Notes: a model not told the origin generated them from the sequence alone. Shown: positions 1 through 10,366, counted from the stretch's first letter. The stretch: 64,000 nt of DNA from Haliea sp. (GCA_002862465.1 PKDD01000137.1:18155-82154), one strand, 5' to 3'. Made by a program: numbers and translations.

Positions 1-120
1 GGGACCTGACCCATGCAAAAAGACCACAACCTCTCCATGTCCTTCGTCTAAATAATGAATTCGGTAGCCATTTGCGCAATTGGCATACTGGCCCTCGGGT
101 AATCGTCCTCTCAACTTCAT
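1..120 (-). CDS. alpha/beta-hydrolase, N-terminal part only (runs off the left window edge)
   Basis: Reverse-strand translation from ATG at 120: MKLRGRLPEGQYANCANGYRIHYLDEGHGEVVVFLHGSGP. The 'YRIHYLDEG...VVFLHGSGP' segment is the alpha/beta-hydrolase strand 3/oxyanion HGxGP motif. GGGAG lies just upstream of the ATG. Not in the ORF track because it is truncated. Confidence 0.8.
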   Translation of the reverse strand, partial: MKLRGRLPEGQYANCANGYRIHYLDEGHGEVVVFLHGSGP

Positions 121-319
121 AATATCTCCCGCGCGTAATCAGCGCCTTAGGTAGCAAATCTGCCTTTATTTACCACATATAATGTCGCCAAGAACACTAG
201 CAAACCCTGTGCAACTGGCCTCTATATGCGCTAGCCGTGATAAGGTATCGAATTGAAATATCAGTATCATAATATCCTGAGCCCTAACATGGTTCCCAAC
301 ACGCGCCAGAGTATCAAAA

Positions 320-1183
320 CTACTCCACGATTGCTTTTCCATAAGTCGTGGGTTCGCCAAAAAAAGCCCGATGAGATGGGGGAATGCGACCATTGACGTC
401 GGTGAGGCCATACTCCTGCGCCAATTCTGCCCCAATAAGCACTGCCCCACTTTTACCCATCAGATTAGGATCTTTAGCCAATCTATCAATCACCCAACCG
501 GTGAACTCTGGTGTTTCGGCCGTCGCCACTAAATCCGCATATTTCTCTGGTTCCGCGTCAAATACACGCTGCGTGCGCTCAGTCAAAAGAAGACCCATCC
601 AAATTGAAGTGACGGCAACATTGTGAGGACGAAAGTCAATTGCCATATCATGTGACATTTTGTCTACTGCGGCTTTTCCAGCGCCATAAGCAGGGCCGTG
701 CATATAAATACGGCCGCCAAATGACGAGGTGTTTACGATCAATCCCTCTCCATTTGCCAACAAGAGAGGGGCTGCATACCACGCCGCAGTGTAGTGTGAC
801 CGCATACCCACGTCCCACAACTCCGTCAGCGCCAGCGGTTTTTCCCAGAAAGGACCTGTTTGAGTCATCGCATCGTGCAAACTGGTAGCGTTATTGACCA
901 ATATATCGAGACGGCCATGATCAACGGCTACCTGCTCGAACAATTTTTGAACACTATCGTCATCACTGTGATCGCAGCAAACAGCTATGCCCTCGCCGCC
1001 GGCTGCCGTGACCGCATCTGCAGTCACTTTTATAGTGCCAGGCAGTGGCGCATCCCCCTCGTTCTGAGTGCGTCCAGTAACATAGACGGTCGCGCCGGTC
1101 GCGCCAAGCGCCAACGCTATGCCCTTACCGGCACCGCGACTCGCGCCAGTGACCACCGCGACTCGATCTTGCAAAAGGCTCAT
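320..1183 (-). CDS. short-chain dehydrogenase/reductase (SDR)
   Basis: Rossmann motif VVTGASRGAGKGIA, NNAT, and YGAGKAAVDKM (YxxxK) in the translation. Confidence 0.9.
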   Translation of the reverse strand: MSLLQDRVAVVTGASRGAGKGIALALGATGATVYVTGRTQNEGDAPLPGTIKVTADAVTAAGGEGIAVCCDHSDDDSVQKLFEQVAVDHGRLDILVNNATSLHDAMTQTGPFWEKPLALTELWDVGMRSHYTAAWYAAPLLLANGEGLIVNTSSFGGRIYMHGPAYGAGKAAVDKMSHDMAIDFRPHNVAVTSIWMGLLLTERTQRVFDAEPEKYADLVATAETPEFTGWVIDRLAKDPNLMGKSGAVLIGAELAQEYGLTDVNGRIPPSHRAFFGEPTTYGKAIVE

Positions 1184-1472
1184 ACATTATCTCCTGTGAT
1201 GCGTGTTGGACCGCCGATTCTATACCGCAAATGCTTGATGACCCAGTGAAAAAGCATCAGGGCAGCGTCCGCATATCGCCATTTTGATCTCTCAGTGACG
1301 CAGGGGGAACTTTACCCTAGACGCTATGTCTCAATATTGAAAGCTAGAAATTTCTTTTTGAAATAATCTGCATTTCGACCTTGCACTCGGCAAGAGACCG
1401 AGAGTTTTCAAAACGCTGCAGGATGGTCCTGCATTATTCGACGCCTTAGGTAACGTGAATGAGTACTTTCTT

Positions 1473-3116
1473 ATGAAAATGATTAAAACACAATTAGCAG
1501 TAGTCGCAGGTGTGGCCGTCATGACCCTGTCCATTGAAGCTTTATCACACGGATATGTGTCACAACCAGAAAGTCGTTCATATCTGTGTAAGTTGGGCGA
1601 AAATACCGGATGTGGCGCGGTTCAATATGAACCTCAATCTGTGGAAGGCATAGACGGCAGCCCTCGTTTCCCCTTAGGTGGCCCGGCTGATGGCACTATT
1701 GCTGCGGCAGGCAGCCCGGCTTGGTCAGAGCTGAACGCCCAAACCCCCGCTCGCTGGTCAAAAAATGGGATCTCCGCTGGAACTAACGTTTTTACTTGGA
1801 CCTTTACTGCCAACCATGTTGCTCGTGATTGGCGATACTTCATTACCACCCCCGACTGGGACCAATCACAACCGCTGGCGCGCTCTGCGTTTGAACTGAC
1901 ACCTTTTTGTGAATATGACGGCGGCATGGTCCGACCACCAATGACAGTGCAACATGCCTGCGAAGTACCGTATCGTGAAGGTTACCAAGTTATTTTGGCA
2001 GTATGGGATGTTGGGGATACAGCGGCGTCTTTCTACAATGCGATTGACGTGGACTTTGAAGGCGGCAACACAGGCTCAGTAGAGGACAGCGCATTCACAG
2101 AAGTCGGCACCATATCGGGCGCCATCGCACTCAACGCGGGAGACACTATCTATACTCGCGTGATGGACACAAACGGTGAGAATGTGTCGCTATCTGCCTC
2201 CTACACGGCAACCGTTGCAACCTCTGGTGCTGCAGCAAGTCTTGAACTGGCGCGCGCTATAAACGCACAGGGCTATTTTTTCGCGGGTGAAAAATCAGGC
2301 GATACCTTCACGCCAATCGCGGGCGCGAACAAGATTTATGCAATGGGAGATGATGACATTCAGTCGATTCAAGTCGCCATTGAATTTGCAGAGACGGAAT
2401 CGAACTACCAAGTAACTCTATCAAACGTAGATTCCCCCGTGGAAATAAACAGCTCGGGCATGGCAGACGTCCATTTCACGGTGTCCACCGATAGTCCAGT
2501 GAATATTATTGCCACACTGTTTGATTCCAGCGGCGCAACAGTCACCAGCGATACCTTTATCCTTGACGATACCATTCCGATGGTTGATGACGCCGCCTCC
2601 TGTGATTTGCCTGAGCAAGTCGTGTCTATGCAGAGTGTCGATCTTAAGCTGCACGTCCACGAGGCCTTCGCAGGTGACTATACATTGGTTGTGGTTGCTA
2701 CAGCCATTCAGGGTAATGCGACTATCCAGAATACCGCCAACGTGACACTGCTGGGTTCAAGTACAGAAACGCCAACAATCGACGACTCAGGTTCTTGCGA
2801 TAGATCTGACCCTATGGCGTCTATGCAGCCGGCCTTTAACGCCTCTACTGTCTATACTGGCGGTGAATTCGTGAGTTACAGTGGCTTGATCTACAGGGCA
2901 AAATGGTGGACTGTTGATGTTGCGCCTGACGTGACGAATGCATTCGAACTCATATCTGACGTACGTCTAGACTATTCCGAATCCACGACCTTTGTTGAAG
3001 GCGCAGAGGCAATATTTCAGGGTGGCGTATACCGCGCCAACTGGTGGACACTTGGAGCTTCACCAGTGACAAACCCTGAAGTATGGTCGTTGATTGGCCC
3101 CGCTCCCTCTTGCTAG
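1473..3116 (+). CDS. secreted lytic polysaccharide monooxygenase (AA10, GbpA/chitin-binding type) with C-terminal chitin-binding-like modules
   Basis: Signal peptide followed by HGYVSQPESRSYLC (copper His-brace N-terminus); later FTWTFTANHVARDWRYFIT and YQVILAVWDVGDTAASFYNAIDVDF. Two C-terminal WW modules (YRAKWWTVDVAP, YRANWWTLGASP) resemble CBM5/12-type modules. The ORF track starts at a GTG at 1455; ATG 1473 is more likely. Confidence 0.92.
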   Translation: MKMIKTQLAVVAGVAVMTLSIEALSHGYVSQPESRSYLCKLGENTGCGAVQYEPQSVEGIDGSPRFPLGGPADGTIAAAGSPAWSELNAQTPARWSKNGISAGTNVFTWTFTANHVARDWRYFITTPDWDQSQPLARSAFELTPFCEYDGGMVRPPMTVQHACEVPYREGYQVILAVWDVGDTAASFYNAIDVDFEGGNTGSVEDSAFTEVGTISGAIALNAGDTIYTRVMDTNGENVSLSASYTATVATSGAAASLELARAINAQGYFFAGEKSGDTFTPIAGANKIYAMGDDDIQSIQVAIEFAETESNYQVTLSNVDSPVEINSSGMADVHFTVSTDSPVNIIATLFDSSGATVTSDTFILDDTIPMVDDAASCDLPEQVVSMQSVDLKLHVHEAFAGDYTLVVVATAIQGNATIQNTANVTLLGSSTETPTIDDSGSCDRSDPMASMQPAFNASTVYTGGEFVSYSGLIYRAKWWTVDVAPDVTNAFELISDVRLDYSESTTFVEGAEAIFQGGVYRANWWTLGASPVTNPEVWSLIGPAPSC

Positions 3117-3127
3117 AGGATATGAAA

Positions 3128-3152
3128 GGGGGAACTTGGTTCCCCCGTTTTT
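3128..3152 (+). terminator. intrinsic terminator downstream of the LPMO gene
   Basis: Perfect 8-bp stem GGGGGAAC-TTG-GTTCCCCC followed by GTTTTT, just after the stop at 3116. Confidence 0.9.
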
Positions 3153-3302
3153 AAAGGCAGTTTAAATACCCCAAGTCCGTCTCGCGGCGATGAAGCAGCA
3201 GAACCGAACAAGCAGAAGCTTCTTGTGTTGCGTTTCTATTTATTTTTGCATAAAAATCCGTCTTCTAATGATTTTTTTTTGCGTTGGCTTATACTTTCAA
3301 CA

Positions 3303-3614
3303 ATGCAAAACGCACTCAAAAAACACGTGAGTGAGCGCTGTTTATTCACCGCCGCAGCACTGTTCATATTTACTATCGATTTCGATTCCTCCACTGTGAT
3401 GACTTCGCTTCCGGTCGCGGCGCTCGAACTGTCTGCCGCTGCGACGGAACCGGTAAGGGCAATTTATGATTACTCGATTACGACTGCCTCATGCCTGCTG
3501 ATCAGCGATCGACATACTGATCTCTTAGGCGGTCGGACCTGGCTATTTGTTAGTGCTGCTGTTTTTAGTCTGGCCTCGCTAATTGACGACGTGGCAGGCT
3601 GGAAGAAAGCGTGA
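3303..3614 (+). pseudogene. degenerate N-terminal fragment of a DHA2-type MFS transporter (putative remnant)
   Basis: About 103 aa: FTIDFDSSTVMTSLPVAALELSA...YDYSITTASCLLISDRHTDLLGGRTWLFVSAAVFSLASL. It follows the EmrB/QacA-family TM1 to TM3 pattern (D-STIVNVALP..., YxLTxAaxLLxxGrLaDxxGRRxxF) but stops after about 100 aa. Confidence 0.5.
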
Positions 3615-4354
3615 CACACCAGCGGAAATATTCACCTATTCTGCTTGTGCTCTCGGGACTGCTGCTGCTGAGCAAAACCGGATATGCAGACTCGCAGCAG
3701 GTGTTTTCTGCCTCATCTTCCCCATGGCTACACGCCGTAGGCAAGTTACAAGTACCCGGGCAGCGCAATCAAAATGGACATCGCTCACACTATTTGGAAG
3801 ATTGCAGTGCCACTCTGGTTTCACGCGACACAAGAAGCGATGCCGATATCATCATCACTGCATGGCACTGCCTCGAGTTCTATCGGGACCTAACTAAACC
3901 TATTGTCTTTACAGCAGTAGCAATATCAGGGGAATCAGTGAGGCGAGAAGCCCGGCGTTTAGCTGATGGTGGCGGGATGCACGCGGATTGGGCTATTTTA
4001 CGACTGCGCCGCAAGATAAGTTCAGGACAAATTATCGCTCTTGATATCCATCCTCACATTGCGGATTCGGATCGGCCGATAATTATGGCCGGCTACTCTA
4101 GCGATAATGGAGTAAGTAATTCAGGTGACATCCTAACATTCGACCCCGCCTGTATCATTTACCAACAGCAGCCCCACCTCGGCGACACAGACTGCATGGC
4201 TCAAAAAGGCGCTTCCGGCGGTGCAGTAATACAACTTTCCAACAATGCAGAACCGCTGATGTGCGGTGTCATATCGCAAGGCAATGGCGAAGATCACAGT
4301 ACCTTTGTTCCAGTAAATATATTTAGAAGTGCTATTAATCTTTATTTAAAATGA
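3611..4354 (+). CDS. secreted trypsin-like serine protease
   Basis: Signal-like N-terminus; triad contexts ITAWHCL (His), HADWAILRL (Asp) and CMAQKGASGGAV (Ser, GxSGG). Confidence 0.8.
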   Translation: MTHQRKYSPILLVLSGLLLLSKTGYADSQQVFSASSSPWLHAVGKLQVPGQRNQNGHRSHYLEDCSATLVSRDTRSDADIIITAWHCLEFYRDLTKPIVFTAVAISGESVRREARRLADGGGMHADWAILRLRRKISSGQIIALDIHPHIADSDRPIIMAGYSSDNGVSNSGDILTFDPACIIYQQQPHLGDTDCMAQKGASGGAVIQLSNNAEPLMCGVISQGNGEDHSTFVPVNIFRSAINLYLK

Positions 4355-4384
4355 AGGACGGCACCTTGACCGCAACTCAACCGA

Positions 4385-5338
4385 TCAGTCTGCGTCGGTT
4401 TTCACTCTAGACGCCTGGCGCTCCGGCGGCGGTGCTCCAACATGAGCTTGACCTCTTAGCGCTGCGAGTTCTACCTGCTTCTGGCGTTCTCTAAAGCGCG
4501 TTGCTTGATCTGCCGTCAGATCGTCATAGCAATGAGGGCAGCACACACCAGCTTCATATTGTCTAGAGTGCTTCTCCTGCTCGGTAATGGGATGGCGGCA
4601 ACCAAAGCATTGATCGTAACACCCTTTTTCTAATTGATGATCCACCGAAACTCTGTTGTCGAAGACGAAGCACTCACCCTTCCACAGACTATCCTGCTGC
4701 GGCACGTCCTCCAGGTATTTCAAAATCCCGCCTTGCAGGTGATACACCTCTTCGAATCCCTCACTGAGCATGAACGCAGACGCTTTTTCACAGCGAATGC
4801 CTCCGGTACAGAACATCGCTACTTTTTTATGCTTGCTAGGATCAAGGTTCGCGCGAACAAAATCTGGAAATTGTCGAAAGTTCTGGGTACGCGGATCAAC
4901 GGCGCCGTTAAAGCTACCAATATCACACTCATAGTCATTGCGCGTATCGATCAAAAGAACTTCAGGATCACTAATCAAATCGTTCCAGTCGCGTGCGCCG
5001 ACATAGGTCCCAGCACGGATATTGGGATCAACCCCTGCTATGCCCATCGTAACAATTTCTTTTTTTAACTTGACCTTCATGCGATAAAAAGGCACGTGGT
5101 CATCGCAAGATTCTTTAGGCTCCAGATCACAGAGGCGAGAATCACTGCGCAGGTAGGCGATTACGCCATCGACGCCTTCCCTGCTACCTGCAATGGTGCC
5201 ATTAATACCCTCTCGTGCCAATAACAAGGTCCCTTTCACGCCGGCCGTCAAGCATGCGTCCAGCAGTGGCTCTCGAAACTCATGATAATCTTCTAAGGTA
5301 ACAAATTTATACAGCGCTGCAACGACGACTGATTCCAT
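4385..5338 (-). CDS. trhO: rhodanese-domain tRNA uridine(34) hydroxylase TrhO (YceA family)
   Basis: [16 protein letters not shown]..., [15 protein letters not shown], rhodanese loop [13 protein letters not shown], and C-terminal paired Cys motifs ([14 protein letters not shown]). Confidence 0.93.
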   Translation of the reverse strand: MESVVVAALYKFVTLEDYHEFREPLLDACLTAGVKGTLLLAREGINGTIAGSREGVDGVIAYLRSDSRLCDLEPKESCDDHVPFYRMKVKLKKEIVTMGIAGVDPNIRAGTYVGARDWNDLISDPEVLLIDTRNDYECDIGSFNGAVDPRTQNFRQFPDFVRANLDPSKHKKVAMFCTGGIRCEKASAFMLSEGFEEVYHLQGGILKYLEDVPQQDSLWKGECFVFDNRVSVDHQLEKGCYDQCFGCRHPITEQEKHSRQYEAGVCCPHCYDDLTADQATRFRERQKQVELAALRGQAHVGAPPPERQASRVKTDAD

Positions 5339-5347
5339 TATCTAGAC

Positions 5348-5671
5348 CTAGGTTTGATCTGCCTTACTGCCGCCGAGGCACTCTGGCGAGGCATGCACTC
5401 CCTGATCTCTTTTCTCCCATTCGCCACCTGTGTGCGTATGCAAAGCAAGAGCATGTACCGGACCCGCCAGTTGCTGCGCTAGTACGGCATAAACCTGCTG
5501 ATGCCGCGAAACTCTAGAACACCCTTCGAAGGTGCCACTGACCACCACGACCCGAAAGTGAGTTTCTGAATCTGCCGGCACGCTGTGCATATGGCTTTCG
5601 TTAACGACCTCTAGAAATATTGGAGCAAAGCTACTTTGAAGTTGCTGCTCTATCTGTTGCTGTATGATCAT
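5348..5671 (-). CDS. bolA: BolA family protein
   Basis: From internal ATG at 5671: MIIQQQIEQQLQSSFAPIFLEVVNESHMHSVPADSETHFRVVVVSGTFEGCSRVSRHQQVYAVLAQQLAGPVHALALHTHT, a BolA fold signature. The 192-aa ORF in the track is an over-extension. Confidence 0.92.
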   Translation of the reverse strand: MIIQQQIEQQLQSSFAPIFLEVVNESHMHSVPADSETHFRVVVVSGTFEGCSRVSRHQQVYAVLAQQLAGPVHALALHTHTGGEWEKRDQGVHASPECLGGSKADQT

Positions 5672-5750
5672 AAGACGCCTACTAAGAATGGCAAGAGTTC
5701 TTCGCCTCCAAATTATAACCAAGGTCAAGGCAGGGTGACAGCTGCGATCA

Positions 5751-6791
5751 TCAACCTTTGCTGATCCTGCGACTAGCGCGAAACTGCCCGGGAGTCTGTA
5801 AGGTCCATTTTTTAAACGATCGATGAAAGGCACTAGGGTCAGTAAACCCCATCTGCAACGCAACCTCATTAATCGACAACTCCGGCCGAACAAGACATAG
5901 CTTCGCAGCCTCGCACCGCGCCTCATCCTTAAGCTGCTGGAATGTTGTACCCTCGCGCTTCAATCTGCGGCGGAGCGTCGGGGCGGACATTTTTAACGCA
6001 CTGCTGATGGCCTCGAATCCAGGAAACCCGTCGCTAAAGTCATGTCCTATCATGGCTTTTACCTGCGCAGAAATGTTATTTGCCTCTGGACTCGTTTCCA
6101 TCATTAGCAATTGATAGGGTGCCGTACGCAAAAACTCGCGCAGAGAGTGCTCGGTATGTACAACAGACCAACTCAGACAAGCGCTATCAAAATAGAGCAA
6201 GTCGTGTGCCTGATTGAAATATAGCGGACATCCAAAGAGCTTTTCATATTTCTCCAATCGCTCGGGGGTGTCCCCAGAGAAATCCACCCGCTTCAACTCT
6301 ATCGGGCGACCGCACAGCCAGCCGAAAAACCGATGCCACATGGACAACCCATAGGCATCGGCTGCCTCGACACGCGACCGATCATGCCGCACCATCGTGC
6401 GATATCCGACCCGCGCGAACTGGTCGCTGAAGTTAGCATACAGCTGACTGTGCTCACCAAAGAATGTTCGATAGAACTCTGCAGCACGCTGAATTGCCTG
6501 TCCCAAATTGTTGCATGAAATAATACAGTAGCACATCATACGAAATGCCCCTGGCGCCACCAACTCACTTCCCGTCGTACCGAATGTTTCATCTTGCAAC
6601 AATCTCAGAACGCTCTGGTAAATACGAGAATACTGTATGGCACTGATCTCGCTACGATACGCAGGATCAGACTCATCCAGAGGGTCAAAGTCTAGACCTG
6701 CATCGCCAAGGACAAGGCTGAAATTGTAGCCCTTATCTCCTACCATACGCAGCAATGTCTTGACGAATCGGGTTGGAACGCGGTTGCTCAT
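5751..6791 (-). CDS. AraC-family transcriptional regulator with N-terminal arabinose-operon-regulator-type domain
   Basis: C-terminal double HTH (MSAPTLRRRLKREGTTFQQLKDEARCEAAKLCL...LSINEVALQMGFTDPSAFHRSFKKWTLQTPGQFR). Confidence 0.92.
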   Translation of the reverse strand: MSNRVPTRFVKTLLRMVGDKGYNFSLVLGDAGLDFDPLDESDPAYRSEISAIQYSRIYQSVLRLLQDETFGTTGSELVAPGAFRMMCYCIISCNNLGQAIQRAAEFYRTFFGEHSQLYANFSDQFARVGYRTMVRHDRSRVEAADAYGLSMWHRFFGWLCGRPIELKRVDFSGDTPERLEKYEKLFGCPLYFNQAHDLLYFDSACLSWSVVHTEHSLREFLRTAPYQLLMMETSPEANNISAQVKAMIGHDFSDGFPGFEAISSALKMSAPTLRRRLKREGTTFQQLKDEARCEAAKLCLVRPELSINEVALQMGFTDPSAFHRSFKKWTLQTPGQFRASRRISKG

Positions 6792-6943
6792 GAAAACACA
6801 ATCTTACAGATTAGTGATGTCATCTTAGCAGAAGCGCGTCGCCAGAGCAGCTACAAACCCTGCAGATTGTAACTTGAGATCAGACAAGACCCTGACAGCA
6901 GTAAGCCGTATACTCTGACCACAGATGCGAAGGGAACTGCCCG

Positions 6944-7630
6944 ATGACAGAGCGCTACAACGTATATTTCGCTGGCCGATTAGTCGACGGACATGATTTA
7001 GACAGCGTGCGAAAAAAAATGGCCAAAGCATTTAACGCGGATCAGCACACCCTCGACAAATTATTTAGCGGCGAAGTACAGTTAATCAAAAGTGGCTGCG
7101 ACAAAGCGACCGCAATAAAATACAAGGTTGTGATGCAGCGGGCCGGCGCAGAGCCGGCCATAGCGAGCATCACATCTGACCCCAAACAGGCTACTGCCGC
7201 AGGCATAAAAACGCATACTGGGGCGGAGAGAATTGCAACGCCAGCGGGTATGCCAGGCACAGCCCGTGCCAGTCTGCCAGAATTCTTGGTGCAGGCCTCA
7301 GTCACATCGCAGGAAGCTGCTGTAACCATACGCGAGATTGAACTCTCTCCTCCCGGGACGAATGTCTTAGATATCGATGAGCGTGCTGCGCCCATCAGAA
7401 ACAGCATAGACACTTCCACCCTAGAGTTAGACTCACTGGGGCAGCGCTTGTCTCAGAAATCATTATCACCCCCTGCCATGCCCGACACGAGTCACCTAAG
7501 TACAGCAAAAAGTGATGGCGCCATTCCCAATTTGCCATGCAAAAAAAATACGGTTTCACCTAATATCGATCACCTCACACTGTCACCTTTGGGCTCTGAC
7601 TTCAGGGACGGTGTTGCGCTCGAAGAATAG
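6944..7630 (+). CDS. conserved hypothetical; N-terminal module of about 70 aa plus low-complexity tail
   Basis: Good ATG context; N-terminus TERYNVYFAGRLVDGHDLDSVRKKMAKAFNADQHTLDKLFSGEVQLIKSGCDKATAIKYKVVMQRAGAEPAI is compositionally ordered, the remainder looks disordered. Confidence 0.65.
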   Translation: MTERYNVYFAGRLVDGHDLDSVRKKMAKAFNADQHTLDKLFSGEVQLIKSGCDKATAIKYKVVMQRAGAEPAIASITSDPKQATAAGIKTHTGAERIATPAGMPGTARASLPEFLVQASVTSQEAAVTIREIELSPPGTNVLDIDERAAPIRNSIDTSTLELDSLGQRLSQKSLSPPAMPDTSHLSTAKSDGAIPNLPCKKNTVSPNIDHLTLSPLGSDFRDGVALEE

Positions 7631-7721
7631 TCTTCGCACATACTCTATAAGGGCTGGCGCTGACCCCCAAAAAGTCTGATTATCTCTCTTCGACGGCAAA
7701 TCATATTTGACAAGTAGCAAA

Positions 7722-9101
7722 TCAAGGAAGATCGACCCTAACCTGTAAACCGGGATTGTTATTACTCAGCTCTACCGAACCGTAATGGTAATGTGCAATT
7801 GCTTGTACCAGACTCAGACCCAAACCATGACCCGGTTGCTCTCCGCGACTTGACTCCACTCGGTAGAAACGTCGAAACACGCTATCACGCTCCGAAAAAG
7901 CGATACCAGGTCCAGAATCAGAAATAACAATGCTATGTCTGCTATTGCCGTCAGCTGCCATCTTTAGTCCCATCTGCACCCGAATGTAACCATCGGGCTG
8001 TGTATACTTAATCGCGTTGTCCAACACATTAGCAAACATCTGAAATAATAAATCTACGTCTCCTTTACACACCTGCGAACGAGGGGCGTTTAAGGCCAGT
8101 TCAATGTTCTTTTCTTCCGCCACTGGCTCATAGAGTTCTACCACATCCTGCAACAACGCCTGCAGTTCTATGTCGCTACCGCCAGCCAATCGACTGCCCG
8201 ATTCCAAGGTGGAGATTCGCAGGAGAGCGTTGAATGAAGACAAAAGTTCATCACATTCATCAATAATGCGCTCTAGCTGCCCGCCTTCTTCCTGATTTGA
8301 CCTATCCCGCAGCTGGCTGAGGTCGTTGCGCATCCGTGTCAGAGGTGTCCGCAGGTCATGTGCTATATTGTCAGAAACACGCCTTACCCCCTGCATCAGC
8401 GTCTCTATCTGCTCCAGCATCTGGTTCATAAACATAGCCAGCACACGAATATAGCCCTTCTCCTGTTCTACCTGCAGTCGCTCACTAGCGCCTCCCCGAA
8501 TCATGCGAGAAACATCTAGATTCAAACGCTCGATTCTGTCTAGTGTTCGCGCCGCACTAAAAAATCCTCCTATGACACCCAAAATCAGTGTCGCAATTAA
8601 AAACCTAAATAGCGTGGTAAAGACTAACTCTGCGCGGTCGACAATATCTGCGTAATCGCGCGCCACCATGACTTCATAGCCGTCTCCGAGCAACATGGGG
8701 TATGCTAAGAATTCAACATCAATTGACTGTCCCCAATCCTGCAACGCCAGTTCGAACCCCAACCAACCATCATCAAACTCTCGATAACTGGGTCGTGCAG
8801 ACAGATCTCCTGCAACTTTTATGCCTTCAACATCAGTCACTAAATAATAAAATCGGTGAATTGATGACGACGCCAGTTGATCATCGATATACTCGGTGAC
8901 ACCCGCCAGAGATTGTTCACTATATACCAACTCAAGTGTTTCAAGTTCGCTCATGACACTCTCACCCAGCGCACGAAAAGACGTGTAGCTAAAATAGAGA
9001 TAGAAAGCACCTAACAAAAGGAATACGGTAGCGCTGAGAGCGGTGACATAAGTGACAATTCCACGAAAAGTGAGACTACTAACGACCTCTCTTGTCTTCA
9101 T
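7722..9101 (-). CDS. sensor histidine kinase (two TM, HAMP, HisKA, HATPase)
   Basis: H-box ISDNIAHDLRTPLTRMRNDL, N-box QMFANVLDNAIKYT, G-box ISDSGPGIAFSERDSVFRRFYRVESSRGEQPGHGLGLSLV. Confidence 0.95.
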   Translation of the reverse strand: MKTREVVSSLTFRGIVTYVTALSATVFLLLGAFYLYFSYTSFRALGESVMSELETLELVYSEQSLAGVTEYIDDQLASSSIHRFYYLVTDVEGIKVAGDLSARPSYREFDDGWLGFELALQDWGQSIDVEFLAYPMLLGDGYEVMVARDYADIVDRAELVFTTLFRFLIATLILGVIGGFFSAARTLDRIERLNLDVSRMIRGGASERLQVEQEKGYIRVLAMFMNQMLEQIETLMQGVRRVSDNIAHDLRTPLTRMRNDLSQLRDRSNQEEGGQLERIIDECDELLSSFNALLRISTLESGSRLAGGSDIELQALLQDVVELYEPVAEEKNIELALNAPRSQVCKGDVDLLFQMFANVLDNAIKYTQPDGYIRVQMGLKMAADGNSRHSIVISDSGPGIAFSERDSVFRRFYRVESSRGEQPGHGLGLSLVQAIAHYHYGSVELSNNNPGLQVRVDLP

Positions 9102-9111
9102 CGAGCTGCGC

Positions 9112-9801
9112 TCAGTCGTCCAGTTTGGGGCCGAGACGATAACCTTTTCCTCTCACCGTAGAGAGTAAGGCATGATCGAAACCCTTGTCGATTTTCTGCC
9201 GCAGGCGCGACACGTGAACATCAATTACATTAGTCTGCGGATCAAAGTGATAGCCCCAAACTTGCTCCAACAGCATTGCCCGCGTCACAACTTGGCCCGC
9301 GTGACGCATTAGATACTCCAAAAGTTTATATTCCCGGGGTTGCAAAGTGACGGTAGCCGTCTGGCGCTGCACATGCTGCCTGAGAAGGTCCATGGATAAA
9401 TCAGCGACCACCAGAGTTGTTTCCGACTCACCCACAGTCGCAGAGACACGGCGGTGCAGAACTTCTAGCCTAGCCAGCAACTCCGGCATAGCAAATGGCT
9501 TTACAAGGTAGTCATCTGCACCACAGTGCAAACCCTGCACTCGATCGTCTACTTCCCCCAGAGCACTGAGTATAATCACTGGCGTGTTATCGCCCGCATC
9601 TCGCAAGGCATTGATCAATGCCAACCCATCCATCCGCGGCATCATGCGATCAATCACCATCACATCAAAGGTAGCATTTTGTGCCGCGAGCAGCCCCGCC
9701 GAACCGTCGAGTTCATGAACACAGCAATGACCCACCGCAGTCAATTCAGTAACGATAAAGTCACCGACCTGTTTGTCATCTTCTACTAACAGCACATTCA
9801 T
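9112..9801 (-). CDS. OmpR/PhoB-family response regulator, partner of the adjacent kinase
   Basis: Receiver MNVLLVEDDKQVGD...VMVIDRMMPRMDG...VKPFAMPELLAR plus winged-helix effector (LQPREYKLLEYLMRHAGQVVTRAMLLEQVWG). Start chosen at 9801. Confidence 0.95.
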   Translation of the reverse strand: MNVLLVEDDKQVGDFIVTELTAVGHCCVHELDGSAGLLAAQNATFDVMVIDRMMPRMDGLALINALRDAGDNTPVIILSALGEVDDRVQGLHCGADDYLVKPFAMPELLARLEVLHRRVSATVGESETTLVVADLSMDLLRQHVQRQTATVTLQPREYKLLEYLMRHAGQVVTRAMLLEQVWGYHFDPQTNVIDVHVSRLRQKIDKGFDHALLSTVRGKGYRLGPKLDD

Positions 9802-9904
9802 ACGCATAGTCTCTACACTTAACGATAAATATATCATGGGCATCAAGTGACCCTCAATTTACATTTCGTTAATACTTTTGCTTAATAGTGCTAAACTCCT
9901 GCGC

Positions 9905-10366
9905 ATGCCAGAACCTAATCAATTTGATAGCCCTTCCTTACTGCGACGCTTGACCGCCATGCTGTATGACACATTGTTAGTATTAGCATTGATAGCGATA
10001 GTCAATGGGCTTGCATTAGGTGTTTTAGTCAAGGCGACAGGGGGAGAGCAACAAATCCTGAGCGCCGAAATGACTCAGATTGTAACGACACTGAGTGTCG
10101 TATTTTTCTTCAGTATTTTTTGGGTTAAAAACGGCCAAACCCTCGGGATGCAGACGTGGCGTATAAAGCTGGTTGATTTTGAGGGCCGGCCTCCCACATT
10201 CGGGAAATCCTTACTTCGCTGCCTCGGAGCATCCCTGTCTGCGGCCTGTCTCGGACTCGGTTATCTGTGGTGTCTAGTGGATCGGAAGCACCGCTATTGG
10301 CACGACTACATTTCCGGCACGCAATTGGTCCTGCTGCCTAAGCGGGAAAAGCTGGCAGAGCCATAA
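9905..10366 (+). CDS. RDD family membrane protein
   Basis: LLRRLTAMLYDTLLVLALI, KNGQTLGMQTWRIKLVD, LVDRKHRYWHDYISGTQLV, all typical RDD family motifs. Confidence 0.9.
   Translation: MPEPNQFDSPSLLRRLTAMLYDTLLVLALIAIVNGLALGVLVKATGGEQQILSAEMTQIVTTLSVVFFFSIFWVKNGQTLGMQTWRIKLVDFEGRPPTFGKSLLRCLGASLSAACLGLGYLWCLVDRKHRYWHDYISGTQLVLLPKREKLAEP

Noticed and set aside
166-450. 94-aa minus-strand ORF at the left edge
   Set aside because: Overlaps the 3' end of the SDR gene in another frame on the same strand, with no family similarity I can recognise.
5348-5926. 192-aa extended ORF upstream of BolA
   Set aside because: N-terminal 85 aa overlap the 3' end of the AraC-family gene and lack a domain; the BolA signature starts at the internal ATG 5671.
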